Shown here one piece after another: positions 15,743 to 24,109 of a stretch of 64,000 nucleotides of DNA. The DNA is from Yonghaparkia sp. Root332. GTDB lineage: Bacteria; Actinomycetota; Actinomycetes; Actinomycetales; Microbacteriaceae. How positions within the stretch are numbered: position 1 is the stretch's first letter; each line of letters begins with the position of its first letter. The stretch is taken from the NCBI RefSeq assembly GCF_001425665.1, contig NZ_LMCX01000001.1, positions 776,623 to 840,622 of the forward strand. The letters run 5' to 3'. The notes beneath the pieces were generated by a model. The model was not told the DNA's origin. It saw only the letters and a list, made by a program, of their open reading frames with translations, and ran no database searches. Both the position numbers and the translations under genes were made by a program.

Positions 15743-16570
15743 ATGAGCTCGCCACTGCCGTCCACGGCCATCCTGGGAACCGGCTCGATGGGAGGCGCGA
15801 TCCTCGCCGGACTCCGCCGTCCCGAGGTCGCGGTCGAGGGCGTGCGCGTCACCACGCGCACCGAGGCCTCCGCGGCCGCCCTGCGCGCGCAGGGCGTCGA
15901 GGCCCGAGCGATCGAGCACGACAGCGCGGCGAACGACTGGGCCGTCGAGGGCGCCCGGGTCGTCGTGCTCGGTGTGAAGCCCGTGCAGATCACCGGCCTG
16001 CTCGCCGAGGTCGGGCCCGCGCTCGACCCGGGCGCGCTCGTCGTGAGCGTCGCCGCGGGCGTCACGACCGCGGCGATGGAGGCGGTCGTCGCGAACCCGG
16101 TGGTGCGGGCGATGCCGAACACGCCGTCGCTCATCGGCCGCGGGGTGACCGGTATCAGCGCCGGGTCCCGCGCCGATCGCTCCGAGCTCGCGCTCGCGAC
16201 CGCGCTCTTCCGCACCGTCGGCACTGTGATCGAGCTCCCCGAGTCGCAGATCGACGCGCTCTCGACCGTATCGGGCTCGGGCCCGGCCTACGTCTTCCTC
16301 CTCATCGAGGAGCTCACCCGCGCCGCGCAGTCCCTCGGCTTCGACGACGACGTCGCCCGGCTCATGGTGCAGGAGACCTTCCTCGGCGCCACCCTCCTGC
16401 TCGAGTCGACCGGCGCCGACCCCGAGGAGCTGCGCCGCCGGGTGACGAGCCCCAAGGGCACCACCGAGCGCGCGATCGCCGTCATGCAGGAGGCCGACCT
16501 CGCCGGGATGTTCGAGCGGGCGACGGCCGCGGCGCTCGCTCGAGCCCGCGAGCTCGCCGCCGGCGCGTAG
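15743..16570 (+). CDS. proC: pyrroline-5-carboxylate reductase
   Basis: A 275-residue enzyme, normal length, for the last step of proline synthesis. It has the NAD(P)-binding GTGSMGGAILAG near the start. The C-terminal signature spans DALSTVSGSGPAYVFLLIE and the RVTSPKGTTERAI segment. TACACT (15731-15736) lies six bases before the ATG with no Shine-Dalgarno sequence, indicating leaderless expression. It converges with trkA, leaving only six bases between stops. Confidence 0.94.
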   Translation: MSSPLPSTAILGTGSMGGAILAGLRRPEVAVEGVRVTTRTEASAAALRAQGVEARAIEHDSAANDWAVEGARVVVLGVKPVQITGLLAEVGPALDPGALVVSVAAGVTTAAMEAVVANPVVRAMPNTPSLIGRGVTGISAGSRADRSELALATALFRTVGTVIELPESQIDALSTVSGSGPAYVFLLIEELTRAAQSLGFDDDVARLMVQETFLGATLLLESTGADPEELRRRVTSPKGTTERAIAVMQEADLAGMFERATAAALARARELAAGA

Positions 16571-16576
16571 AGGGGT

Positions 16577-17248
16577 CTAGCTGTCGAGCGAGGCGAACCG
16601 GTCGATGTCGGCCTCGGTGCCCGAGACGATGATGAGGTCGTGGTTCGAGACGACCGTCTGCTCGGTCGCGTAGGTGAACGGCTTGCCCGGGCTCTTCACG
16701 CCGACGACCGTGATGCGGTACTTCGAGCGCACCTCCGACTCCGTCAGCGACAGGCCGCGGATGGGCTTCGGCGGGTACATCTTCACGAGCACGAAGTCGT
16801 CGTCGAACTCGATGAAGTCGATCATGCGGCCCGAGACGAGGTGCGCGACGCGCTCGCCGGCCTCGGCCTCGGGGTAGATGACGTGGTTCGCGCCGATGCG
16901 GGCGAGGATCTTGCCGTGCGACTGGCTGATCGCCTTCGCCCAGATCTGCGGGATCTTGAGGTCGACGAGGTTCGCGGTGATGAGCACGCTCGACTCGATC
17001 GACGACCCGGTCGCCACGACCGCGATCGAGAAGTCCTGCGCGCCGATCTGCCGGAGGGCGTCGATCGAGCGGGCGTCGGCCTGCACGGCGTGCGTGACGC
17101 GCTCGGCCCACTTCTGCACGAGGTTCGGGTCCTCGTCGACGGCGAGCACCTCACGGCCGAGCCGTTGCAGCTGCCCCGCGGTCGCGGCGCCGAAGCGGCC
17201 GAGCCCGATCACGAGGACGGGGGCGTCGTGGCGGATGCGCTCAACCAA
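16577..17248 (-). CDS. trkA: TrkA-family potassium uptake regulatory protein (RCK domains)
   Basis: A 223-residue cytoplasmic gating subunit. RCK_N with its Rossmann motif (VLVIGLGRFGAATAGQL) occupies the first 130 residues and RCK_C (SLTESEVRSKYRITVVGVKSPG) follows, giving a one-unit KtrA-type protein rather than the doubled E. coli TrkA. The likely start is TTG at 17248, which overlaps the trkH stop by eight bases, so translation is coupled. It binds NAD(H) or adenine nucleotides and controls the TrkH channel next door. Confidence 0.88.
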   Translation of the reverse strand: MVERIRHDAPVLVIGLGRFGAATAGQLQRLGREVLAVDEDPNLVQKWAERVTHAVQADARSIDALRQIGAQDFSIAVVATGSSIESSVLITANLVDLKIPQIWAKAISQSHGKILARIGANHVIYPEAEAGERVAHLVSGRMIDFIEFDDDFVLVKMYPPKPIRGLSLTESEVRSKYRITVVGVKSPGKPFTYATEQTVVSNHDLIIVSGTEADIDRFASLDS

Positions 17249-18689
17249 CGATGGGCCTCTCTTCCGGGCGGCGATAGAGCTGCCGGCGGTGGCTCGCGGC
17301 GAGCGCCGCGGCGAGGGTCACTGTACCAACGCGCCCCGCCCACATCGTGGCCGCGAGCACGTACTTCGCGGGTTCGGCGAGCTCGGGGCCCGTCAGGCCC
17401 GTCGAGAGCCCGCACGTGGCGAAGGCGGAGATGACGTCGAACAGGACGAGATCCAGCGGAGCCTGGGTGATGTGCAGCACCGCGATCGACGCCGCCGACA
17501 CGATCGTCGCCCCCCACAGCACGACGCTCACGGCGAGACGCAGGACGTCGACGGGGATGCGGCGCTCGAAGGCCTCCATGTCCTTCACGCCCCGCGCCTC
17601 GGCGAGCGCGGCCAGGAACAGCACCGCGAGCGTCGTCACCTTGATGCCGCCCGCGGTCGAGGCAGAGCCTCCGCCGACGAACATCAGCATGTCCATGACG
17701 AGCAGTGTCGAGCCGTTCATCGCGCCGACGTCGACGGTCGCGAGGCCGCCCGATCGCGTCATCATCGACATGAACCCCGCGGTGAGCGGTCGGTTCCACG
17801 GGTCCTGGCCGCCCAGCGTGCCCTCATTGCCCCACTCGAGCAGACCGATCGCGATCCAGCCGAGGGCGAGGAGGATGAGGGTCGTGGTGAGCGTGAGCTT
17901 CGCATGCACCGAGAGGCGGGCGCGCGACTTCACCCACCGCGCGAGCGCGAAGATGACGGGGAACCCGATCGCGCCGAGGAAGACGGCGATCGACAGGACC
18001 GACAGCATCCAGATGTCGCTCGCGAAGATCTCCATCCCCTGCGGGAACGGGACGAAACCGGTGTTGGTGAAGGCCGAGAGCGCGAGGTAGAAGCCCATCC
18101 AGATCGCCGACCACGCGTCGAACCCCTCGATGAGCAGGCGCGGCACGACGAGCGCGGTGATCGCCAGCTCGATGATGATCGCGCTCGCGGCGACGGTCGC
18201 GAGCAGCGTGCCGATCTCGCCGAGGCGCACGGCCTGCGACTCGGAGACGGGCCCCGCGTGCACGCGCGAGGGATTCGTGTCGGAGGCCGCGACGAGCTTC
18301 GCCCGGAGCCCCATGCGCTTCGCCACGACGAGGCCCAGGATGCTCGCCATCGTGAGCACGCCGATGCCGCCGATCTGCATCGCGAGGACGATGACGACGT
18401 TGCCGAAGATCGACCAGTGCGACGACATGTCGACGACGGTGAGCCCCGTCACGCAGATCGCCGAGACGGCGGTGAAGAGGGCGTCGGCGAGGGGGGTCCA
18501 CTCCCGTTCGCCGACGCGGGCGATCGGCAGCGAGAGCAGCGCGGTCGTGATGAGGATGAGCGCTGTGAAGACGACGATCGCGAATCGGGCGGGCGAGGAT
18601 GTCGTGACGTTCGCGAGCGCGGACCGCAGCGCTCGCAGCGGGCCGACCCCGTCATCGCGGCGCACGCCCGACCGGGTCGCAGTGGACAT
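17241..18689 (-). CDS. trkH: TrkH/KtrB-family potassium uptake membrane subunit
   Basis: A 482-residue integral membrane protein with the four P-loop repeats of the Trk/Ktr family (for example AISAICVTGLTVVDM, ALSAFTNTGFVPF, FVGGGSASTAGGIKVTT, SAFATCGLSTGLT). The ATG at 18689 is favoured over the ATG six bases upstream because AGGGGAG then has normal spacing. It works with the RCK protein encoded downstream. A TACCAT box lies about 30 bases upstream on the minus strand as a possible -10. Confidence 0.9.
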   Translation of the reverse strand: MSTATRSGVRRDDGVGPLRALRSALANVTTSSPARFAIVVFTALILITTALLSLPIARVGEREWTPLADALFTAVSAICVTGLTVVDMSSHWSIFGNVVIVLAMQIGGIGVLTMASILGLVVAKRMGLRAKLVAASDTNPSRVHAGPVSESQAVRLGEIGTLLATVAASAIIIELAITALVVPRLLIEGFDAWSAIWMGFYLALSAFTNTGFVPFPQGMEIFASDIWMLSVLSIAVFLGAIGFPVIFALARWVKSRARLSVHAKLTLTTTLILLALGWIAIGLLEWGNEGTLGGQDPWNRPLTAGFMSMMTRSGGLATVDVGAMNGSTLLVMDMLMFVGGGSASTAGGIKVTTLAVLFLAALAEARGVKDMEAFERRIPVDVLRLAVSVVLWGATIVSAASIAVLHITQAPLDLVLFDVISAFATCGLSTGLTGPELAEPAKYVLAATMWAGRVGTVTLAAALAASHRRQLYRRPEERPIVG

Positions 18690-18757
18690 CCTCATCTCCC
18701 CTCGGCCCGCGGGCCGGTGTCATGGTACTCCCGCGCCGGGCTGACTAGCCTTGACCC

Positions 18758-19258
18758 ATGGCCGACATCTTCGATGTGATCGCCGACGCCACGCGTCGAG
18801 AGCTGCTGGAGCACCTGCGCGAGGCGGCGCTCGTCTCCTCGAGCGGCGAGCTGAGCGTGGGCGAGCTCGTCGACCGGATGGACGCGACGCAGCCGACCGT
18901 CTCCAAGCACCTGAAGGTGCTGCGCGATCACGGTCTCGTGCACGTGCGCGACGAGGGTCAGCACCGCTACTACCGCATCGATGTGGAGCCCCTGGAGGAG
19001 GTCGAGGACTTCCTCCTGCCGTTCCTGGCTCTCGACGACGCCGAGTCGGGCGCGAGCGTCCCGATCTTCGCCGCGTGGGCCGGAGCCGACGTCGAGCAGG
19101 CCGGCAGCTCCGTCGGCCGCGCCGCCGCCGATGCCTCGTACCGGGCGCGCTCGGCCATCCAGGGGGCCCAGGGGCGCCTCGCCGACGTGCAGGAGCAGCT
19201 GCACGACGTGCAGGAGAAGGTCACCCGCCGCCTCCAGTGGCGCCGCGACGAGCGCTGA
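18758..19258 (+). CDS. ArsR-family (winged-helix) transcriptional regulator
   Basis: A 166-residue protein. The first 90 residues are an ArsR-type HTH (ELSVGELVDRMDATQPTVSKHLKVLRDHGLVHVRDEGQHRYYRI). The classic Cys metal site (ELCVCDL) is absent, so it is not a simple arsenic or cadmium sensor. The last 35 residues are charged and probably coiled-coil (RLADVQEQLHDVQEKVTRRLQ). TAGCCT (18746-18751) sits six bases upstream of the ATG, a leaderless layout. It diverges from trkH-trkA, which it could regulate. Confidence 0.83.
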   Translation: MADIFDVIADATRRELLEHLREAALVSSSGELSVGELVDRMDATQPTVSKHLKVLRDHGLVHVRDEGQHRYYRIDVEPLEEVEDFLLPFLALDDAESGASVPIFAAWAGADVEQAGSSVGRAAADASYRARSAIQGAQGRLADVQEQLHDVQEKVTRRLQWRRDER

Positions 19259-19279
19259 GACAGCCCCCGTTCGGGTCGC

Positions 19280-19308
19280 TTTACACCCGCCACACCAGCC
19301 CCTACAGT
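19280..19308 (+). promoter_or_regulatory. sigma70-type promoter for the BldC-like gene
   Basis: TTTACA at 19280-19285 and TACAGT at 19303-19308 are separated by exactly 17 bases. This is among the best -35/-10 pairs in the window. Predicted transcription begins near 19315, giving a leader of about 50 bases with GAAGGA before the start codon. Confidence 0.7.
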
Positions 19309-19364
19309 TTCAACGCGCGACCCCGTCAGCCCGGCGGCTCGCGCGTGGACGAAGGACACAGCGG

Positions 19365-19559
19365 ATGACCCGTGATCTCTCTGAGGTGCGCTTCCTCACC
19401 GTGGCCGAGGTGGCCGACATGATGCGCGTCTCCACCATGACGGTCTACCGCCTCGTGCACGCCGGCGAGCTGCCCGCGATCCGCTTCGGGCGCTCCTTCC
19501 GCATTCCCGAGTCGGCCGTCGCCGCGGCCGTGCGCCCGCCCGTCGCCGACGTCGGCTGA
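19365..19559 (+). CDS. bldC: BldC-type MerR-like DNA-binding protein
   Basis: A 64-residue protein consisting almost wholly of a helix-turn-helix (FLTVAEVADMMRVSTMTVYRLVHAGELPAIRFGRSFRIPESAV). This is the layout of BldC, which controls development in Streptomyces, and of excisionase-like regulators. Homologues are near-universal in actinobacteria outside phage contexts, and no integrase is nearby, so a chromosomal regulator is the better call. It has a strong promoter and a clean palindromic terminator. The gene symbol is by similarity. Confidence 0.8.
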   Translation: MTRDLSEVRFLTVAEVADMMRVSTMTVYRLVHAGELPAIRFGRSFRIPESAVAAAVRPPVADVG

Positions 19560-19562
19560 GCT

Positions 19563-19584
19563 CGGGCGGGCGATCGCCCGCCCG
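19563..19584 (+). terminator. palindromic terminator of the BldC-like gene
   Basis: A 22-bp perfect palindrome with arms CGGGCGGGCGA and TCGCCCGCCCG begins four bases after the stop codon. No T run follows. Confidence 0.5.
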
Positions 19585-19645
19585 CCGCCTCCTCGCCATC
19601 CCGCCGCGTCTCCGCCCGCCCGCACGGCGCGCCTGGTGCCTGCGC

Positions 19646-19651
19646 TAGACT
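19646..19651 (+). promoter_or_regulatory. -10 box for the bS22 gene
   Basis: TAGACT lies 66 bases upstream of the ATG at 19718. It fits the TANNNT consensus used elsewhere in the window. No convincing -35 is seen. Confidence 0.35.
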
Positions 19652-19717
19652 TCTGCGGTACATGACCGGGTCTGAACGGGCCACCGGTTCGTTCAGGCTG
19701 AAGATCAGAGGTTTTTC

Positions 19718-19816
19718 ATGGGTTCTGTCATCAAGAAGCGCCGCAAGCGGATGGCGAAGAAGAAGCACCGCAAGCTGCTGCGCAAGACGCGTCACCAGCG
19801 TCGCAACAAGAAGTAG
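19718..19816 (+). CDS. ribosomal small-subunit protein bS22 (AURKAIP1/COX24-type)
   Basis: A 32-residue, extremely basic protein starting [19 protein letters not shown]. This sequence is characteristic of the actinobacterial AURKAIP1/COX24-domain micro-protein, known in mycobacterial ribosomes as bS22 and bound near the decoding region of the 30S subunit. AGAGG precedes the ATG. It is a single-gene unit with its own promoter and a strong terminator. It is easily missed because of its length. Confidence 0.92.
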   Translation: MGSVIKKRRKRMAKKKHRKLLRKTRHQRRNKK

Positions 19817-19832
19817 AGCATCCGCTCACCGC

Positions 19833-19860
19833 AAGCGCTCGACCCTCGGGTCGGGCGCTT
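19833..19860 (+). terminator. intrinsic terminator of the bS22 gene
   Basis: AAGCGCTCGACC (19833-19844) and GGTCGGGCGCTT (19849-19860) form a 12-bp stem with one mismatch and a CTCG loop, followed by TTCGC. It lies 17 bases after the stop codon. Confidence 0.7.
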
Positions 19861-19889
19861 TCGCGTTGACGCCGGCGCTGCGCGACCAG

Positions 19890-20729
19890 TCAGGCGCGCC
19901 GGCCGTCGCCGGGCTCGTCCTCGTGCGGGTCTCCCTGCGCCTCGCGCCGATCGTCTCGGCGGCCCGAGCGCAGCACGGCGCGGGCCTCGCGGCGGATGCG
20001 CTTGCGCGCCGCGCGGACGCTCGCCGCTCCGGCGGTGAGCACGGGCCAGGCGTGCGCCCGTGCGTGTCGCGACAGTGCGGTGTCGGGGTTGACGACGACC
20101 CGGTTGCCGACGAGCGCGAGCAGGGGGATGTCGTTGCGGCTGTCGCTGTACGCCCAGCAGTCGGCGAGCCTCGCCCCGCGCTCGGCCGCGAGCGCCTCCG
20201 CGACCTCGGCCTTGCGCGCGCCGTGCATGATCGCTCCGTCGAGCTCGCCCGTGAACACGCCGCCCCGGCTGCGGATGCGCGTGCCGACCGCCCCGGTCAG
20301 GCCCAGCCGCTGCGCCATCACGCTCGCCATCGCCTCCGGGGTCGCACTGAGCAGCCACACCTCGTGGCCCTTCGCCCGGTGCTCGCGCGCGAGCGCGACC
20401 GTCTCGGGGATCAGGCGCTGGTGGATCGAGCGCTCGTAGCTGTCGACGGCCAGGCGCGTGAGCTCGCCCTCCGTGCGGCCGGCGACGAGCGCGAGAGCGC
20501 GCTCGCGGACCGAGAGCTGGTGGCGCGTGTTCTCGCCGACGGCGATGAATCGGGCCTGCGCCCAGACGAATCCGAGCACATCGCGCAGCCGGATGAAGCC
20601 TTCGCGCCACGCGGCGGTGCCGATGTGGAAGATGCTCGCGCCGCGCATGAGCGTGTTGTCGATGTCGAAGAACGCGAGGATGGGCGTCGGCGACGGGGAG
20701 TCGGCGGCGCTGCCGGGCGAGGTGGACAT
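19890..20729 (-). CDS. HAD-IB family phosphatase (SerB/CicA-like)
   Basis: A 279-residue HAD hydrolase. Motif I is FFDIDNTLMRG (nucleophile and acid Asp), motif II is the LLSATPEAMA region, and motif III/IV is YSDSRNDIPLL. This subfamily contains phosphoserine phosphatase-like enzymes and predicted phospholipid or lysophosphatidate phosphatases; the substrate here is open. The start at 20729 is supported by TATGCT seven bases upstream, suggesting a leaderless message. The last 40 residues are very basic and acidic in blocks. It diverges from the glutaredoxin gene. Confidence 0.83.
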   Translation of the reverse strand: MSTSPGSAADSPSPTPILAFFDIDNTLMRGASIFHIGTAAWREGFIRLRDVLGFVWAQARFIAVGENTRHQLSVRERALALVAGRTEGELTRLAVDSYERSIHQRLIPETVALAREHRAKGHEVWLLSATPEAMASVMAQRLGLTGAVGTRIRSRGGVFTGELDGAIMHGARKAEVAEALAAERGARLADCWAYSDSRNDIPLLALVGNRVVVNPDTALSRHARAHAWPVLTAGAASVRAARKRIRREARAVLRSGRRDDRREAQGDPHEDEPGDGRRA

Positions 20730-20764
20730 CCCTGCCAGCATACGTCCGGCCGTAGGCTGGGCTG
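20730..20764. promoter_or_regulatory. divergent leaderless promoters (HAD phosphatase and glutaredoxin)
   Basis: Minus strand: TATGCT (20737-20742) seven bases before the phosphatase ATG. Plus strand: TAGGCT (20753-20758) six bases before the glutaredoxin GTG. The whole divergent control region is 35 bases. Confidence 0.5.
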
Positions 20765-21016
20765 GTGCCCGCGACGACCGTGACGCTGCTCAGCCGACCC
20801 GGCTGCCACCTGTGCGACGACGCGCGCGCGATCGTGACCCGCGTCGTCGGGGAGGTCGGCGGCGTCGGATTCGAGGAGCGCAGCATCCTCGACGACGAAG
20901 CTCTGCTGGAGCGCTACCGCGACGAGATCCCGGTCGTGCTCATCGACGACGCCGTGCACACCATCTGGCGGGTCGACGAGACCCGCCTCCGTTCCGCACT
21001 TCTGGAGGATCAGTGA
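20765..21016 (+). CDS. glutaredoxin-like thioredoxin-fold protein
   Basis: An 83-residue protein with the redox motif CHLC (Cys14-x-x-Cys17 in SRPGCHLCDDA) and the cis-Pro segment IPVVLIDD. It belongs to the short glutaredoxin-family (DUF836-like) proteins of actinobacteria. The GTG at 20765 is supported by TAGGCT six bases upstream. Its stop overlaps the next gene's GTG (21013-21016). Confidence 0.85.
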   Translation: MPATTVTLLSRPGCHLCDDARAIVTRVVGEVGGVGFEERSILDDEALLERYRDEIPVVLIDDAVHTIWRVDETRLRSALLEDQ

Positions 21017-21312
21017 TCAGGCACATCGTCTCGTGGACTCTGCAGGCTCCCGACGCGGAGGGCAGGGCCGCCGCGATCGAGGGGATGCGCTCGCGGCTCG
21101 AGCCGCTCGTCGGCGTGATCCCCGGGCTGCGGTCGCTCGTCGTGCGCGGCGACATCGGCCAGGTCGACGCGAACTGGGACGTCGTGCTGGTCTCGGAGCA
21201 CGACGACGCCGAGGCGCTCGCCGCCTACCAGGCGCACCCCGACCACGTCGCCGTCGGCCCGTTCGTGCGGAGCGTCGTCGCCGACAAATCGTGCGTCGAC
21301 TACGAGTTCTGA
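21013..21312 (+). CDS. Dabb (stress-responsive A/B barrel) domain protein
   Basis: A 99-residue single-domain protein: MIRHIVSWTL at the start, a central GLRSLVVRGD, and DVVLVSEHDDAEALAAYQAHPDH are the family signature. Dabb proteins form dimeric alpha-beta barrels; their functions are mostly unknown. It is translationally coupled to the glutaredoxin gene through a GTGA overlap, with TGGAGG just upstream. Confidence 0.88.
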   Translation: MIRHIVSWTLQAPDAEGRAAAIEGMRSRLEPLVGVIPGLRSLVVRGDIGQVDANWDVVLVSEHDDAEALAAYQAHPDHVAVGPFVRSVVADKSCVDYEF

Positions 21313-21349
21313 GCCCCGGGCTCTGAGCTCCGGACGGGACTGAGCGAGC

Positions 21350-22087
21350 ATGTGCGGTCGGTACGCGAACACCAAGAGCGGTGAGGAGCTCGGCCGCTAC
21401 TTCGAGGCCGATGAGGTCGACGAGGTGCGCCTGCCGCCGAGCTGGAACATCGCGCCGACGCAGCGGGTGTTCGTCGTCGTCGACACGGTGCCGAAGGATC
21501 TGGCCGGTTCGGGCGCCGACGCGCCGGTCGCTCGCCGCGTGACGACCGCGCGCTGGTCGCTCGTGCCGCGGTTCGCCAAGGAGCTCGCGTCGAAGTACCC
21601 GACCTTCAACGCCCGCAGCGAGACCGCGGCCGAGAAGCCGACCTTCCGATCCTCGGTCGTGCGCAGCCGCGCGATCGTCCCGGCGGACGGCTACTACGAG
21701 TGGCTCACGGTCGGGAAGACCAAGACGCCGTACTTCGTCACCGACCCGGAGGAGGGCGAGCTCGCCTTCGCGGGGCTGTACTCGTGGTGGCGGCCGCCGG
21801 TCGCCGAGGGGTCGAAGGGCACCGAGCCGGAGCCGTGGATGCTGACCGCCACGATCCTGACGCGGGCGGCGGCGGGGCCGGCGGCGCGCATCCACGATCG
21901 GATACCGGTGATGCTGCCGCGCTCGGAGTGGGACACCTGGCTCGACCCCACGATCGCCGGCGACCACGCGCTCGTGCAGCACGCGGTCGCGGCGTCGCAG
22001 CCCGTGATCGAGCGGCTCGCGGTGCACGAGGTCGCGCCGCTGCGCGGCGACGGGCCCGAGCTCATCGCACCGCTCAACCCGCTGTAG
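21350..22087 (+). CDS. SRAP/YedK-family abasic-site DNA-protein crosslinking protein (HMCES-like)
   Basis: A 245-residue protein beginning MCGRYA. Once the Met is removed, Cys2 is the residue that forms a thiazolidine crosslink with abasic sites in single-stranded DNA. The SRAP core follows: WNIAPTQ, RWSLVPRFAK, the FNARSET segment, DGYYEW, and near the end a typical IHDRIPVML. It shields abasic sites during replication. Two more DNA repair genes (nei, lhr) lie a few kilobases downstream. It converges with the SNase gene. Confidence 0.93.
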   Translation: MCGRYANTKSGEELGRYFEADEVDEVRLPPSWNIAPTQRVFVVVDTVPKDLAGSGADAPVARRVTTARWSLVPRFAKELASKYPTFNARSETAAEKPTFRSSVVRSRAIVPADGYYEWLTVGKTKTPYFVTDPEEGELAFAGLYSWWRPPVAEGSKGTEPEPWMLTATILTRAAAGPAARIHDRIPVMLPRSEWDTWLDPTIAGDHALVQHAVAASQPVIERLAVHEVAPLRGDGPELIAPLNPL

Positions 22088-22093
22088 GCGCGA

Positions 22094-22669
22094 TCAGGGC
22101 GCGGGGCAGGCGGACCACAGCCCGCGGCCGGCGTCGCGCGCTTCTCGCTCAGCGGCCTGCAGCTCGGGCCAGTAGCGGTCGTTGGGCTCGACGCGCAGCG
22201 CCTCGGCGTAGCCCTGCGCGACGAGCTCGAGGTTGATGAGCGTGCCGTCGGCGGCGTAGAGGTACATGAGCTCGCGCTCGTAGCGGTCCTGCGGGTCGCG
22301 GTCGTAGGCGTAGCCGACCTCGCTGCCGACGGGCGCGAGCGCCTCGAGCGCGGCCGTCGCCTCCGGCCCGAAGCACTCGAGAGGGTCGCGCACCTCGGGG
22401 GTGTCGAGCCCGATGAGCCGCACGCGCAGCTCGTCGCCGCCGACGCGCAGGCGCACGGTGTCGCCGTCGGTGATCGACGCGATCGTGCCCGTGCCGGTCG
22501 GCTCGCCGAGAGAGCCCGAGCCGCCGCCCGACCCGCCGCCCGTGCCCGTGCCCGGTGCGCCGGGCACCCCGCGGTCCGGCTCGCGCAGCTCGACCGGGAG
22601 GGGCGAGCAGCCCGCGAGCGAGCCGAGCACGAGCAGCGCGGCGAGCGCGAGGGCGGAGGAGCGGGGCAC
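22094..22669 (-). CDS. thermonuclease (SNase-like) family lipoprotein
   Basis: A 191-residue exported protein. The signal peptide ends in a lipobox (LAGC, Cys21), followed by a Gly/Ser-rich tether and a staphylococcal-nuclease fold: ITDGDTVRL, then VRLIGLDTPEVRD with the metal and catalytic residues, then LINLELVAQGYAEAL. It would degrade nucleic acid at the cell surface or use the fold for binding. The GTG at 22669 is supported by TAGCCT six bases upstream (22676-22681), a leaderless arrangement. Confidence 0.85.
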   Translation of the reverse strand: MPRSSALALAALLVLGSLAGCSPLPVELREPDRGVPGAPGTGTGGGSGGGSGSLGEPTGTGTIASITDGDTVRLRVGGDELRVRLIGLDTPEVRDPLECFGPEATAALEALAPVGSEVGYAYDRDPQDRYERELMYLYAADGTLINLELVAQGYAEALRVEPNDRYWPELQAAEREARDAGRGLWSACPAP

Positions 22670-22742
22670 GCTGTGAGGCTACCGGGGCGCATCCGACATC
22701 GACGCGGCCGGACGTATGCTGGCGCCGACGGAAGGACCCGCC

Positions 22743-23252
22743 GTGACCGACGACCGCTCACCCGGAATCGACCCGCGATTCCCCGAGGTCTACCAGCGCG
22801 CGGGCGCCGACGCGCCGATGACCGCCCCGGTCCGCCGCGCGCCCGCCCGAGCCGCCGACCCCCGCCCCGTGCTCGATGAGGGGATGGTGGCGCCGAGCGC
22901 CGCTCCCGGCCCGCGCGGCCAGGCGGCGCCGAGCGTCGCGGCGCGCGCCGAGAAGCCGGAGCGCTCGCTCGAGCTCGTCGTCGTCGGCAACCCGTGGCTC
23001 CGCGCGCTGTGGATCGTGGGCGGGGCCACGCTGCTGCTCGGCATCGGCGCGATCCTCTACGCGCAGAACGCCTTCCTCGACGCGAGCACCTCGGGCTTCG
23101 ACCGCGCCGCGCTCGTCCTCCCGACGATCGCGAGCGAGCTCTCGGGGCCGCTCGTGACGGGCGGCGTGCTCGCGCTCGTGGCCGCGACGTGCCTGCGCAT
23201 CGCGGCATGGCGGCCGAAGGGGTACCGCACGCTCGAGCCCGACGCGCAATAG
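22743..23252 (+). CDS. two-helix membrane protein of unknown function
   Basis: A 169-residue protein with a long Pro/Ala-rich cytoplasmic head (residues 1-75), then two membrane segments (LWIVGGATLLLGIGAILYA and LVTGGVLALVAATCLRIAAW) joined by a short loop. No family is recognised; such proteins are common and usually uncharacterised in Micrococcales. The GTG follows GGAAGGA. TATGCT at 22715-22720 is a possible -10. It converges with nei. Confidence 0.6.
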   Translation: MTDDRSPGIDPRFPEVYQRAGADAPMTAPVRRAPARAADPRPVLDEGMVAPSAAPGPRGQAAPSVAARAEKPERSLELVVVGNPWLRALWIVGGATLLLGIGAILYAQNAFLDASTSGFDRAALVLPTIASELSGPLVTGGVLALVAATCLRIAAWRPKGYRTLEPDAQ

Positions 23253-23283
23253 GTCGGTTGGCAGCAGCGCAGCCGGCGGCGGC

Positions 23284-24087
23284 TCAGCGCTGGCAGGTCG
23301 GGCAGTAGAACGTCTGCCGCTCGGTCAGGGCGTCGTCGCCGAGCATCCCCATCCGGATGCGGGTGCCGCACCGCCGGCAGGGCTCGTGCTCGCGATGCGC
23401 GACCCAGACCCGCTTGCCGCGGCGGGTGTCGCCCGTCGTGACGCGCTCGACGCGGTCGCGGTTGGCGCGGATGAGACGCACGCCGAGGTCCAGGACGGCC
23501 CCGGCATCCGTCTGCCCGATCGGAGTCTCGGGAAGGATGCCGCGGAGGAACAGCACCTCGTTGCGGTAGTCGTTGCCGAGCCCGGCGACGTTCCGCTGAT
23601 CGAGCAGAGCGAGGCCGATCGGCCGCTGGGGGTCGGCGGTGAGGCGGCGGAGGGCCTCGTCGCGGTCGAACGCCGGACCGAGCGGGTCGGGGCCGAGATA
23701 GCCGACGATCGACTCCTCGTCGCGGGTGGGCACGAGCTCGAGCTCGCCGAGCGCGAAGCCGACGGCCTGCCAGCCGGTCTCGTTGGCGCCGTCGGGCGCC
23801 GCGCCCACCTCGAGCACCATGCGCGCCTCGAACGCCGGTCGTCGCCACCGGCTGCCGGGCCGGTAGACGTGCCACGAGCCCTCCATCTTGAGGTGCGAGT
23901 GCACGGTCGTCTCACCGATGCGCATGAGCAGGTGCTTGCCGATCGCGACGACCTCATGCACGGTCTGCCCGCTGAGGTCGACTGTCGCGAACGCCGGCAC
24001 GCGGATGTCGCACCGCGTCACCTCGCGCCCCGCGAGCACCTCGTTCAGGCGCCGCGCGGCGCGGTGGACGGTATCGCCCTCGGGCAC
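23284..24087 (-). CDS. nei: Fpg/Nei-family DNA glycosylase (endonuclease VIII type)
   Basis: A 267-residue base-excision repair enzyme. The start PEGDTVHRAA places the catalytic Pro2 and Glu3 and marks Nei rather than Fpg. The helix-two-turn-helix lies in the middle (QRNVAGLGNDYRNEVLF) and the zinc finger ends the protein (CRRCGTRIRM ... FYCPTCQR). It removes oxidised pyrimidines and cuts the strand. The GTG has GGGAGGAGG just upstream. It begins 22 bases after lhr; the same lhr-nei pairing is known in mycobacteria. Confidence 0.93.
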   Translation of the reverse strand: MPEGDTVHRAARRLNEVLAGREVTRCDIRVPAFATVDLSGQTVHEVVAIGKHLLMRIGETTVHSHLKMEGSWHVYRPGSRWRRPAFEARMVLEVGAAPDGANETGWQAVGFALGELELVPTRDEESIVGYLGPDPLGPAFDRDEALRRLTADPQRPIGLALLDQRNVAGLGNDYRNEVLFLRGILPETPIGQTDAGAVLDLGVRLIRANRDRVERVTTGDTRRGKRVWVAHREHEPCRRCGTRIRMGMLGDDALTERQTFYCPTCQR

Positions 24088-24109
24088 GTCGCCTCCTCCC
24101 CGGCCCGGC

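Noticed and set aside
19365-19559. Excisionase-like helix-turn-helix as a sign of a prophage or integrative element
   Set aside because: No integrase, attachment site or phage genes lie nearby. The protein fits the chromosomal BldC group.
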